The notes under the pieces are model-generated. The model did no database searches. It saw only the letters and a program-made list of their open reading frames with translations, and was not told where the DNA came from. Positions 1-7,409 of a DNA stretch of 64,000 bases are shown one piece after another. The stretch's first letter is position 1; each line of letters starts with the position of its first letter. The DNA lies in assembly GCA_902491895.1 (NCBI GenBank), contig CABUJH010000001.1, positions 1-64,000 of the forward strand, given 5' to 3'. The position numbers and the translations under genes are program-made. The stretch comes from an uncultured Collinsella sp. (GTDB taxonomy: Bacteria > Actinomycetota > Coriobacteriia > Coriobacteriales > Coriobacteriaceae).

Positions 1-16
1 TCCGCACATGTGCGGA
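1..16. promoter_or_regulatory. perfect 16-bp palindrome TCCGCACATGTGCGGA
   Basis: The first 16 bases read identically on both strands. The palindrome ends 20 bases before the start codon of a tiny gene, so an operator is plausible. The window begins here, so upstream context is missing and no binding protein can be named. Confidence 0.4.
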
Positions 17-36
17 TGAATGTGGGAGGTGTTCGG

Positions 37-117
37 ATGAAGTTGATAATCAAGGGCCAGTTGTGCCTGGCTTTTGGAGCGGCATTGCTGATTGTTCAAA
101 ATGTCATTCGTGGGTAG
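37..117 (+). CDS. tiny hydrophobic peptide (26 aa), unknown
   Basis: The ATG at 37 follows a strong Shine-Dalgarno (GGGAGGTG, spacer about 5). The product begins MKLIIKGQ and is then mostly hydrophobic (LCLAFGAALLIVQNVI), enough for one short membrane segment. It is convergent with another tiny gene on the opposite strand (189-314), and a hairpin lies between them. It resembles in size and character the membrane peptides of type I toxin systems, but no family is recognised. The strong ribosome site is the main argument that it is translated. Confidence 0.4.
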   Translation: MKLIIKGQLCLAFGAALLIVQNVIRG

Positions 118-127
118 AATAGTGTCG

Positions 128-164
128 ACGGCAGCCCAAGTTCTGGAAAGCTGGGCAGCGCCGT
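128..164. terminator. hairpin between two convergent tiny genes
   Basis: ACGGC (128-132) pairs with GCCGT (160-164), and GCCCA (134-138) with TGGGC (152-156). The stem lies between the stop codons of the two convergent small genes. The following bases on the + strand (TGTTTG) are only weakly T-rich, so it is a possible bidirectional terminator, not a canonical one. Confidence 0.4.
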
Positions 165-188
165 TGTTTGCATTAGGGGGTCAACGCC

Positions 189-314
189 TTAGCGGCGGCG
201 ACCCCTTCTGTTGCGCTTCGAACGCTGCTTGAGTGCCTCGGAAAGGCCGACAAGTGCCGTGAAGAACGAGACCAAAGCGGTCAGAAGTCTCACGAAATCA
301 ATCAAATCGGTCAT
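189..314 (-). CDS. small hydrophobic/cationic peptide (41 aa), type I toxin-like
   Basis: The product starts MTDLIDFVRLLTALVSFF, has one hydrophobic helix at about residues 7-28 and ends in an arginine/lysine-rich tail (residues 29-41, KQRSKRNRRGRRR). One membrane helix plus a charged tail is the general shape of small membrane toxins and stress peptides, but no named family is matched. The start at 314 is chosen because GGAGG lies 8 bases upstream; an in-frame ATG at 320 is too close to it. About 90 bases upstream is a near-consensus Gram-positive SOS box overlapping a possible -35, suggesting DNA-damage control. This is inference from motif and size. Confidence 0.5.
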   Translation of the reverse strand: MTDLIDFVRLLTALVSFFTALVGLSEALKQRSKRNRRGRRR

Positions 315-378
315 GGGCATCACCTCCCATCAGATGGAGGGCGCTGCCCGACACATGGAGCTGCCGTCAACGATACCG

Positions 379-418
379 ATTCTATCAAAACTTAGTTATA
401 TATACGAATATATGTTCG
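379..418 (-). promoter_or_regulatory. SOS-box-like operator with candidate promoter
   Basis: CGAATATATGTTCG at 405-418 differs at one base from the Gram-positive LexA/DinR consensus CGAAC-N4-GTTCG. On the minus strand a -10-like TAGAAT lies at 384-379, so the box overlaps the expected -35 of a promoter reading into the 41-residue peptide gene. The -35 itself is poor. Confidence 0.45.
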
Positions 419-440
419 CATGCCAAAGGTGCAGGGTTCT

Positions 441-468
441 CGTGAAAAAGGGGCTGTCCCTTTGTCAC
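441..468 (-). repeat. CTGTCCC-core hairpin behind HAD gene
   Basis: On the minus strand GTGACAAAGGG pairs imperfectly with CCCCTTTTTCAC around an ACAG loop. It directly follows the stop codon of the HAD gene and contains the CTGTCCCTTT core found in six other hairpins here (5463, 15441, 16651, 24610, 52927, 62950). It may act as a terminator. Confidence 0.45.
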
Positions 469-469
469 A

Positions 470-1327
470 TTATTCGATGACGGTGCGGGAATTTTGCTTG
501 TGCATGGTGGCGAGCATGTGTTTGGGGACGGCGTGGACCATGCAGCTGCCGATGGTCGCGCTCGCGGCGGCCTTGGCGGCATCGCTTGCGTTTTTGGTCG
601 CGTAGCTGTGGCGGAAGCGTTTGAGCATGGCAATGTCGTTGCCGCCGTCGCCGTAGACCGCGACCTCGTCCTCGGCAATACCGTAATAGCCCGCCAGCCA
701 CGCCACGCTCTCGCCCTTGTTGCACGCCACGTCCGTGATCTCGAACATCACCGGATCGAACGGCGCGTTGACCACGCGGTCCGATCGCTCAGCCAAATAT
801 GCCTTAAGGTCGCGCTCCAGCTCGGGCGAGGTCACGCGGCAGTTGATTTTGCACACGTCATGACGCAGGATGTCACCGATCGACTGGTCGAAATACTGTT
901 CCTCGTGATACCCGCCACGTGCACGCATGCCGCGCATCACGATGCGCTTGATAGGACTGTCCTTTTTAAAGCCCGCCTGGTGCATCTCGAACGAACCGCT
1001 CGAGAACATGCCGTCGGGCGTGGAGCAGTCGAAGCAAATGTCCGGGAACGCTTTGAGCAGCTCCTCGGTAACCTGCGGGTCGATGGTCCAGGTCTTGAGC
1101 ACCTCACCATGGCTGTCGCGCACGATGGATCCGTTGGAGCAGCAGGCGTCGAGTGCCAGACCTGTGAAGCCATGCTCGCCGATCGGCAGCGTCGAGCGTC
1201 CGGTCGCGGGAACCACATGCAGCCCGGCTTCGGTCAGCTCGCGAATGGCGCGGCGGATGGTTCCGTCGGCCTCGTGTAGGGCATTCAGCAGCGTTCCGTC
1301 TAAGTCACTCGCAAACATCTTGATCAT
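470..1327 (-). CDS. Cof-type HAD-superfamily phosphatase
   Basis: A 285-residue HAD phosphohydrolase of the Cof/IIB type, which typically removes phosphate from sugar phosphates or nucleotides such as FMN in the cytoplasm. Motif I is FASDLDGT at residues 5-12 (Asp8 nucleophile, Asp10 acid/base). The late acidic motif YGDGGNDIAML binds magnesium, and a large cap domain lies between. Length is usual for the family. Two in-frame ATGs are possible, 1333 and 1327; GGAG is 4 bases before the first and 10 before the second, so 1327 is preferred. The true substrate cannot be read from sequence. Confidence 0.88.
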   Translation of the reverse strand: MIKMFASDLDGTLLNALHEADGTIRRAIRELTEAGLHVVPATGRSTLPIGEHGFTGLALDACCSNGSIVRDSHGEVLKTWTIDPQVTEELLKAFPDICFDCSTPDGMFSSGSFEMHQAGFKKDSPIKRIVMRGMRARGGYHEEQYFDQSIGDILRHDVCKINCRVTSPELERDLKAYLAERSDRVVNAPFDPVMFEITDVACNKGESVAWLAGYYGIAEDEVAVYGDGGNDIAMLKRFRHSYATKNASDAAKAAASATIGSCMVHAVPKHMLATMHKQNSRTVIE

Positions 1328-1414
1328 GGGCATGCCTCTCCTTCGTCTGCACGATATTGTAGACGAGAACGGGCGCACCCCAAGAGAGGCACGCCCGTCA
1401 GGCGAAAGATTGTT

Positions 1415-1510
1415 CTACACCGCGGCGGGGCCGTGTTCGCCGGTACGGATGCGGATGACTTCCTCGACCGGCTCGACCCAAATCTTGCCGTCGCCGACGG
1501 TGCCGCAATC
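1415..1510 (-). pseudogene. C-terminal remnant of a PII signalling protein (GlnB/GlnK)
   Basis: The minus strand encodes GTVGDGKIWVEPVEEVIRIR followed by TGEHGPAAV and a stop at 1415. This is the conserved C-terminal half of PII nitrogen-regulatory proteins, including the GDGKI nucleotide-binding motif. Upstream the frame loses similarity (LLRRFQDC) and no PII N-terminus is present, so only about 30 of about 112 residues remain. It lies between the CmpB-type gene and the HAD gene and no ammonium transporter is nearby. It looks like deletion debris rather than a functional gene. Confidence 0.65.
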
Positions 1511-1587
1511 TTGGAAACGGCGCAGCAACGGGCGAGAAACCAATGAGAAACGCGAGGACCACAGGAGCTGGCCCCACCCCGTCCCGG

Positions 1588-2607
1588 CTAGCGGCGGAAC
1601 AGCTCGCGGGCTCGGTCGCGGAGGTCGGTAGCTCGGATGACACCTTCGTAGCGGTTGATGCGCAAGCGCGGGAAGGCATTGAAGAAGCGCAGGTCGCGTC
1701 GGCTGAGCGACACGCTTGGCACCGGACGGCTCATGCGCTTGCCGGCAAGGCGACGACTGAGCGACGGACGCGGCATGCTCGGCGCGGCATCGGCCACGCG
1801 GCGGGCAGCGAGCGCCAAGCCGCGAGCACCATCCGAGATAAACGTCGGCATCGAAGCCTTCTCACGAAGGGCATCGAGCGTCGCGTCGCCCAGCTCGGCC
1901 AGCCACGCGTTAACGGCACGGCTACGGATATGCGTCTGTGCCACCGAGTCGATCGCCGAATCGGGAATACGTTCGAGCATGGAGTCGGACGCATCGGCAA
2001 GCGACTCATTGATGCGGTCGGCAAGGTCAGCGCGCACACGCTCCAGCTGATCGAACAGGCGACGCCAGCTGGCCAAAGAGCACACCGCGTCGACCATCAT
2101 CGCGACCGCGGCGATAAAGGCGGACAGCCGCACAATCAGCACCGGCAGATGGCCAAGCAGCCCCAGCAATGCCGGCTCCACTAAGCGGCAAATGCACAGC
2201 GCACCCAAGCCAAACGCGCAGGCCCAGTACAGGCAGATGCGTCCATGCAGGTTAAACGGCAGGTGCGAGTAATCCCAAAAGCGCGCGCCTGTTGTTTTTT
2301 CCAATAGAAGGCCCACGCTGTACTCGATTGCGCTACACACAAGCGCCGCGGCGACAAACTGGCTCGAGGCATCCGGAATCCCGCGCAGCAAAAGCCAGCA
2401 GGCAATGCCGCCCACACCATAGATAGGACAACACGGCCCCAGCAAAAAGCCACTGTTGGCAAATCGTCCGTGATTGAGCATGGCGCATACTGTCGACTCC
2501 CATACCCAACCGCAAAACCCGTAAAAGGCAAACGAGAGCACCAGTGCCGAGAGTGGGCAGGCGGCAAGCGTCGCGCCGCCAAACGCCATATCAATCGCGG
2601 TTTCCAC
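1588..2607 (-). CDS. putative ABC-transporter type IV (CmpB/PF06541-like) membrane protein
   Basis: The protein has 339 residues. The first ~190 residues hold five or so membrane helices and the family-typical stretch FYGFCGWVWES (about residues 28-38) followed by GFLLGPCCPIYGVGG, characteristic of the widespread but uncharacterised CmpB/PF06541 group. The second half is soluble, helical and arginine-rich. The start is GTG with AGGAG upstream; an ATG at codon 7 is an alternative. It starts 3 bases after the HD-domain gene ends, so the two are probably cotranscribed. Transport function is only the family label and is unproven. Confidence 0.75.
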   Translation of the reverse strand: METAIDMAFGGATLAACPLSALVLSFAFYGFCGWVWESTVCAMLNHGRFANSGFLLGPCCPIYGVGGIACWLLLRGIPDASSQFVAAALVCSAIEYSVGLLLEKTTGARFWDYSHLPFNLHGRICLYWACAFGLGALCICRLVEPALLGLLGHLPVLIVRLSAFIAAVAMMVDAVCSLASWRRLFDQLERVRADLADRINESLADASDSMLERIPDSAIDSVAQTHIRSRAVNAWLAELGDATLDALREKASMPTFISDGARGLALAARRVADAAPSMPRPSLSRRLAGKRMSRPVPSVSLSRRDLRFFNAFPRLRINRYEGVIRATDLRDRARELFRR

Positions 2608-2610
2608 CGT

Positions 2611-3147
2611 CTACCCTCTCCTCTTTTCACTCGATGCTTTGCTCACGCTATCGTCCGTCTCATCCTTGCGCGGCAGGCGGCCGGCGACCGTCTCACGCAG
2701 AGCACACCATTTATCCGCCAGGCACACAATCCACGCCTCGCGACACGTCGGCGGCACCGGCACCAGCGGAAACATATGCCGCACGATAATATTCCGCTCG
2801 CGCGGCGTCAGCTCAAAATCTTCCTCGGCACGCGCCAGGGCAAAAAACGGATGCCGAAATCCGTGCAGGCGATGGCTCGGGTCGGGGTCGTGCCAATCAT
2901 AGAGAAAGTAATCGTGCAACAAGGCTCCGCGCAGCAACGAGGCGCGGTCGACCGAAACACCGACGCGGCCCAGGCGCTCGGCAAAGGACAGGCTCGCCCG
3001 CGCTACCGAAGTCACATGCGCATAGACCGTCACATCACCATGTTGGATAAACTCGCGCGTCAGGTCCAGACGGCCTGCCTGTGCCAGTTGACGGGCAGCA
3101 TGGTCTACTTCGCGCGCGATTTTCTCGGCACGAGCGACATCGGACAT
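2611..3147 (-). CDS. HD-domain phosphohydrolase
   Basis: A 178-residue cytoplasmic HD-superfamily protein. LLRGALLHDYFLYDWHD carries the metal-binding His-Asp pair, with a preceding histidine in the TVYAHV stretch and a later IIVRHMFP histidine, as in small HD hydrolases acting on nucleotides or phosphate esters. The start at 3147 (MSDVARAEK) is chosen for GGAAGGAGG located 4-9 bases upstream; a longer frame to 3219 lacks a ribosome site. It forms an operon with the CmpB-type gene. The substrate is unknown. Confidence 0.8.
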   Translation of the reverse strand: MSDVARAEKIAREVDHAARQLAQAGRLDLTREFIQHGDVTVYAHVTSVARASLSFAERLGRVGVSVDRASLLRGALLHDYFLYDWHDPDPSHRLHGFRHPFFALARAEEDFELTPRERNIIVRHMFPLVPVPPTCREAWIVCLADKWCALRETVAGRLPRKDETDDSVSKASSEKRRG

Positions 3148-3375
3148 GCTGCCTCCTTCCAGCGGCTCACGACGGCAAGCCACGGCCTGTGCACAATCGA
3201 TAAAAACATCATGGAACACATCAGTATGGCATCGGACAAAACGTTTTGCCCCACCAGTTGGCGAATTACCGCGCCGCCGTCACATATCAAACGCCAAAAT
3301 GTGCGAGACTGTCTTGTGCAATTGTGCCGGCCGAGGGAGTGCCGGCGCTCGATTCGCATGGAGTAACCCACAACG

Positions 3376-5157
3376 ATGCTGCTTACGCAAACGACAACGC
3401 CCGAGGACGTCAAGGCTCTTAATCGTGCCGAGCTCCCGCAGCTCTGCGACGAGATTCGCCACGCCATCCTCGAAAGCTCCGCCGCCATCGGCGGGCACGT
3501 TGCCCCCAACCTGGGCGTCGTCGAGCTTACGGTTGCGCTTCATCGCGTGTTTAACTCCCCCATCGACAAGATTGTCTTTGACGTTTCGCACCAGACCTAC
3601 GCCCATAAGGCGCTGACCGGGCGCGCGTACACTTATATCGACCCGGCACGCTACGGCGAGGCCTCTGGCTTTGCCAATCCCGACGAGTCCGAGCACGACC
3701 TGTTCGCCATGGGTCACACCTCGACCTCGGTGAGCCTGGGCTGCGGCCTAGCGCACGCTCGCGACCTGGCGGGCGATGCGTACAACGTCATCACCATCAT
3801 TGGCGACGGCTCGCTTTCGGGCGGCCTGGCGTTTGAGGGCTTTAACAATGCCGCCGATCTCGACAGCAACCTGATCATCATCGTCAACGATAACGACCAG
3901 TCCATCGCCGAAAACCACGGTGGCCTGTATCGCAATCTGGCCGAGCTTCGCGCCAGCAACGGCACCTGTGAGCGCAACGTTTTCCACGCGATGGGGCTCG
4001 ACTACCGCTATCTGGACGCCGGTAACGATGTGTTAGCCCTCGTCGACGCGCTGCAGGAATTGCGCAATATCGATCATCCCATCGTGCTGCACGTCTCCAC
4101 CGCCAAGGGTAAGGGCTTTGAGCCAGCCCAAAGCGACCCCGAACGCTGGCACCACGTGGGTCCGTTTGACATGGCGACCGGGCGCAAGCTCTGCCCGGGC
4201 CATCCGAGCGAGCCTGCGCCGCGCACCTATGCCGACATTACGGGCGAGGCCCTGAGCACTGCCATCGAGCGCGATCCGCAGGTTGTGGGCATCACGGCCG
4301 CCACACCCTACATCATGGGTTTTACACCCGAGCTTCGCGCTGCCGCCGGCAAGCAGTTTGTCGACGTGGGCATTGCCGAGGAGCACGCCGTGACCTTTGC
4401 CACCGCGCTTGCACGCTCGGGCGCCAAGCCAGTCTTTGGTGTGTACGGCACGTTTTTGCAGCGCGCCTACGACGAACTGTGGCACGACCTGTGCCTCAAC
4501 GACGCCCCCGCAACCATCTTGGTGTTTGGCGCGTCGATCTTTGGCACCACGTCCGAGACGCACCTTTCGTTCTTTGATATTTCCATGCTGGGCGGTCTTC
4601 CCAACATGCGCTACTTAGCGCCGGCCTGCATGGAGGAATATCTGTCCATGCTGAGCTGGTCGCTCGCCCACCGCGAGCATCCCGTAGCGATCCGTGTACC
4701 GGGCATTGGCCTGGTAAGCCGCCCCGATCTGGTGCCCGCCGAGGACACCGACTACAGCGCTGTTCGCTACAACGTGGTGCGTCAGGGCCGCGACGTAGCC
4801 GTACTCGCGCTTGGCGATTTCTTTGAGTTGGGCGAGCACGTGGCAAACCGCTTGGCCGCCGAGTACGGCATCGAGGCCACGCTCGTCAACCCGCGCTTTG
4901 CAACCGAGCTCGACCGCGAGTTCCTCGACAGCCTTGCCGCCGAGCATCGCGTTGTCGTCACCCTCGAGGACGGCGTCTTGGACGGCGGCTGGGGTGAGCG
5001 CGTGGCATGTTATCTGGCATGCACGCCGTTGCGCACGCGCACCTTCGGCATCGCCAAGGGCTTCCCCGACCGCTACGACCCCAACGAACTGCTCGCTCAA
5101 AACGGCATGACGGTCGAGAACATGGCCGCCGAAGCCGCAAGACTACTCAACGAGTAA
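3376..5157 (+). CDS. dxs: 1-deoxy-D-xylulose-5-phosphate synthase, short alternative clade
   Basis: The 593-residue thiamine-diphosphate enzyme joins pyruvate and glyceraldehyde 3-phosphate in the first step of the MEP isoprenoid pathway. Visible features are the TPP/magnesium motif GDGSLSGGLAFEGFNN (from residue 143), GHTSTSVS (residues 113-120), HKALTGR, and the transketolase-type pyrimidine domain (DVGIAEEHAV). It is shorter than E. coli DXS (620) and reads FDVSHQTYAHK where classic enzymes have DVGHQ. This SHQ form marks a second DXS-like clade known from Firmicutes. The ribosome site is weak (GGAG, 12 bases upstream). A strong terminator follows. Confidence 0.85.
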   Translation: MLLTQTTTPEDVKALNRAELPQLCDEIRHAILESSAAIGGHVAPNLGVVELTVALHRVFNSPIDKIVFDVSHQTYAHKALTGRAYTYIDPARYGEASGFANPDESEHDLFAMGHTSTSVSLGCGLAHARDLAGDAYNVITIIGDGSLSGGLAFEGFNNAADLDSNLIIIVNDNDQSIAENHGGLYRNLAELRASNGTCERNVFHAMGLDYRYLDAGNDVLALVDALQELRNIDHPIVLHVSTAKGKGFEPAQSDPERWHHVGPFDMATGRKLCPGHPSEPAPRTYADITGEALSTAIERDPQVVGITAATPYIMGFTPELRAAAGKQFVDVGIAEEHAVTFATALARSGAKPVFGVYGTFLQRAYDELWHDLCLNDAPATILVFGASIFGTTSETHLSFFDISMLGGLPNMRYLAPACMEEYLSMLSWSLAHREHPVAIRVPGIGLVSRPDLVPAEDTDYSAVRYNVVRQGRDVAVLALGDFFELGEHVANRLAAEYGIEATLVNPRFATELDREFLDSLAAEHRVVVTLEDGVLDGGWGERVACYLACTPLRTRTFGIAKGFPDRYDPNELLAQNGMTVENMAAEAARLLNE

Positions 5158-5160
5158 GAA

Positions 5161-5200
5161 AACCTCCGCAAGGGAAGCATCCCTGCGGAGGTTTTTGTTT
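5161..5200 (+). terminator. rho-independent terminator after dxs
   Basis: AACCTCCGCA pairs with TGCGGAGGTT, with AGGGA/TCCC extending the inner stem, followed by TTTTTGTTTT. It begins 3 bases after the dxs stop codon. Confidence 0.9.
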
Positions 5201-5214
5201 TCGCGACGCAATTA

Positions 5215-5430
5215 TCTCAATCTGTAACATCCAGGGCCCGAATTCCCGTCTAACTGTTACAGATCTAGACAAGACGTCTTAGTCCCTGACCTTTGTCTCA
5301 ATCTGTAACAGATAGAGACCTTTTAGCCATCCAGATGTTACAGATCGAGACATTCGAATTCCCCTGAAGTGAAAATCTCGATCTGTAACAGGTAGAACCC
5401 ATTTCCTCGTCTAACTGTTACAGATTGAGA
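5215..5430. repeat. six 15-bp units, alternating orientation, 40-bp period
   Basis: TCTCRATCTGTAACA occurs at 5215, 5296 and 5376 on the + strand. Its reverse complement TGTTACAGATYNAGA occurs at 5255, 5336 and 5416. Starts are 40, 41, 40, 40 and 40 bases apart, with unrelated or weakly related spacers of about 25 bases (two spacers end in CGTCTAAC). The array forms three head-to-head palindromes and occupies the gap between the dxs terminator and the ABC importer promoter. Binding-site array or triple hairpin are both possible. Confidence 0.85.
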
Positions 5431-5462
5431 CAAAGCAGCGAGACAGGCCACCACATCTGCAA

Positions 5463-5499
5463 GAACCACCACAAAGGTGCCTGTCCCTTTTTGGTAGGT
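5463..5499 (+). repeat. CTGTCCC-core hairpin (CCACC subfamily)
   Basis: ACCACCACAAAGG pairs imperfectly with CCTTTTTGGTAGGT around a TGCCTGTC loop. It is nearly the same as the copy at 62950 and shares the core with the five other hairpins in the window. Confidence 0.7.
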
Positions 5500-5541
5500 A
5501 GAATAACCCATAAGGTAAGTATGTTTCTGAGTTATTTCGTG

Positions 5542-5571
5542 TTGACCCATTTGAGCGCGATAGGGTATAAC
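5542..5571 (+). promoter_or_regulatory. housekeeping-type promoter of the amino-acid importer
   Basis: TTGACC (5542-5547), an 18-base spacer and TATAAC (5566-5571) lie 44 bases before the start codon of the substrate-binding protein. Confidence 0.65.
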
Positions 5572-5614
5572 TCTACTCAACCGCTAGGGATTTTATTGAG
5601 AAAGGTGTTCTACC

Positions 5615-6610
5615 ATGAGCAAGAACCTCTCCCAGCAGGTCGTTCTCGACCGCCGCGGCTTCGTTGCCGCCACCTTCGCAACCGTCGCCGGCCTTGGTCT
5701 TGCCGGCTGCTCCGACACCAGCGCCGAGGCCGACAAAGGTTCCGCCGCCGGTTCCTCCAAGAGCTCCGAGGATACCGAGGCTTCCACCACGCTCGACGCT
5801 AAGGCATTCGACAAGCTCGTCGACAACGGCCCCAAGGCCGATGACGACGCCATCGCCGCCAGCGCCTGGGCCACGGCCGTCAAGGACGCCGGCGTCTTTA
5901 AGATCGGTGGCGTTCAGACCTCTACGCTCTTCTCCCTCCTCAACGAGAAAGACGGTCAGACCCGCGGCTTCGACGCCGGTATCGCACAGCTCCTGTCCAA
6001 CTACATTCTGGGCGAGAACAAGGTCGAGATCACCCAGGTGACCTCGGACACGCGCGAGTCCGTCCTGCAGAACGGCCAGGTCGACGCCGTCTTTGCCACC
6101 TACACCATCACCGACGAGCGCAAGAAGCTTGTCTCCTTTGCCGGTCCCTACTACTACACCCAGCAGGCTATCCTGGTGCTCGCCGATAACGACGACATCA
6201 AGAGCGTCGACGACCTGGCCGACAAGAACGTCGCCGTCCAGTCTGGCTCCAACGGCCCCGCCATCCTGGAGGAGTTCGCTCCCAAGGCCAGCCAGCAGGA
6301 GTTCAAGACCGACGAGGAGGCCCGCCAGGCACTCCAGCAGGGTCGCGTTGACGCCTATGTCATCGACAACAACATGCAGCAAAGCGCCCTGGTCCGCGAG
6401 CCCGGTAAGTACAAGATCGCCGGCAAGCCCTTCGGCAGCAAGGAGCCCTACGGCATCGGCCTGCCGCTCGATTCCGACGGCGTCGCCTTCGTTAACGACT
6501 TCCTTAAGAAGATCGAGGACGATGGCACCTGGACCGAGCTGTGGCAGATCTGCATTGGTGACCGTACGGGCGACACCAATGTTCCCGAGCTCCCCGAGGT
6601 CGGCGCCTAA
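5615..6610 (+). CDS. polar amino-acid ABC transporter substrate-binding lipoprotein
   Basis: The 331-residue periplasmic-binding-protein-like lipoprotein captures an amino acid outside the membrane and hands it to the permeases encoded next. Residues 12-33 form a signal peptide with a twin-arginine-like start (DRRGFVAAT) and a lipobox (LAGC), so export by Tat is possible. A low-complexity linker follows, then a family 3 solute-binding fold (GFDAGIAQLL, AVFATYTITDER, VAVQSGSNGP). It heads a four-gene cluster with two permeases and an ATPase. A hairpin before the first permease could lift its expression above theirs. The exact amino acid is unknown. Confidence 0.9.
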   Translation: MSKNLSQQVVLDRRGFVAATFATVAGLGLAGCSDTSAEADKGSAAGSSKSSEDTEASTTLDAKAFDKLVDNGPKADDDAIAASAWATAVKDAGVFKIGGVQTSTLFSLLNEKDGQTRGFDAGIAQLLSNYILGENKVEITQVTSDTRESVLQNGQVDAVFATYTITDERKKLVSFAGPYYYTQQAILVLADNDDIKSVDDLADKNVAVQSGSNGPAILEEFAPKASQQEFKTDEEARQALQQGRVDAYVIDNNMQQSALVREPGKYKIAGKPFGSKEPYGIGLPLDSDGVAFVNDFLKKIEDDGTWTELWQICIGDRTGDTNVPELPEVGA

Positions 6611-6699
6611 GCTCGCAAGCTGGGCATCAGCCGCTGCGAAACCATACGGAAACGCACGATTCGCTTTATTGCGCTAAACTGTTTCCTCACTGAGTTGTC

Positions 6700-6725
6700 G
6701 GGGCTTCCGTACACACGGGAGCCCC
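6700..6725 (+). terminator. intra-operon hairpin (partial terminator)
   Basis: GGGGCTTCCGT pairs with ACGGGAGCCCC around ACAC and is followed by TTTCCTT. It sits between the binding-protein gene and the first permease, 25 bases before the permease start, as expected for a leaky terminator or mRNA stabiliser. Confidence 0.7.
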
Positions 6726-6749
6726 TTTCCTTATCGGCGGGAGGTCCGC

Positions 6750-7409
6750 ATGAGTCTCTCCGAGCTCTGGTCGCTCTATGGCCAGAACTATATCGACGCG
6801 CTGCTAGCAACCTGGGGCATGACGCTTGAGTCGTTTGCCATCGCCATGGTGCTGGCTGTCGCCGTCACCGTGATGCGCGTGTCGCCGCTCAAGCCGCTGC
6901 GCGTCTTTGGTGACCTGTATGTCCAGGTCTTCCGTAACATCCCCGGCATCGCGCTGCTTATCATCGTCGTCTATGCGCTTCCGCCGCTCAAGGTCGTCCT
7001 GCCCTACCGCACCTGCGTTATCGTCGCCACGGTCCTTTTGGGCTCGGCCTTTGGTTCCGAGAACTTTATGAGCGGCATCAACACCGTCGGCGTCGGCCAG
7101 GTGGAAGCCGCCCGTTCGCTCGGCATGAGCTTCAGCCGTATCCTCGCCAAGATCGTGATTCCACAGGCACTGCGCTCAAGCGTGCTGCCCATGACCAACC
7201 TCTTTATCGCCGTCATGCTCACCACCGCGCTCGGTAGCCAGGTGCCGCTTAAACCGCAGGAGCTCACCGGCGTGGTGAGCTACATCAACACGCGCTCGCT
7301 CGGCGGCGTCGTCGCGTTCTTTATCTCGGCACTCGGCTACCTGGGCACGGCCTTTGTGGTGAGCCACATTGGCAACTATATCGATAAGAAGGTGAGAATC
7401 CTCCGATGA
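6750..7409 (+). CDS. amino-acid ABC transporter permease (HisM/GlnP type)
   Basis: A 219-residue inner-membrane permease with about five helices. The cytoplasmic coupling loop reads VEAARSLGMSFSRILAKIVIPQALR (split here over about residues 113-137), the EAA motif that contacts the ATPase. A GGGAGG ribosome site precedes ATG 6750. It overlaps the next permease by 4 bases (ATGA), so the two are translationally coupled and probably form a heterodimeric channel. Confidence 0.92.
   Translation: MSLSELWSLYGQNYIDALLATWGMTLESFAIAMVLAVAVTVMRVSPLKPLRVFGDLYVQVFRNIPGIALLIIVVYALPPLKVVLPYRTCVIVATVLLGSAFGSENFMSGINTVGVGQVEAARSLGMSFSRILAKIVIPQALRSSVLPMTNLFIAVMLTTALGSQVPLKPQELTGVVSYINTRSLGGVVAFFISALGYLGTAFVVSHIGNYIDKKVRILR

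Noticed and set aside
5215..5430. CRISPR-like repeat/spacer appearance
   Set aside because: Units are only 15 bp, alternate in orientation and no cas gene is nearby; a CRISPR array has longer repeats in one orientation.
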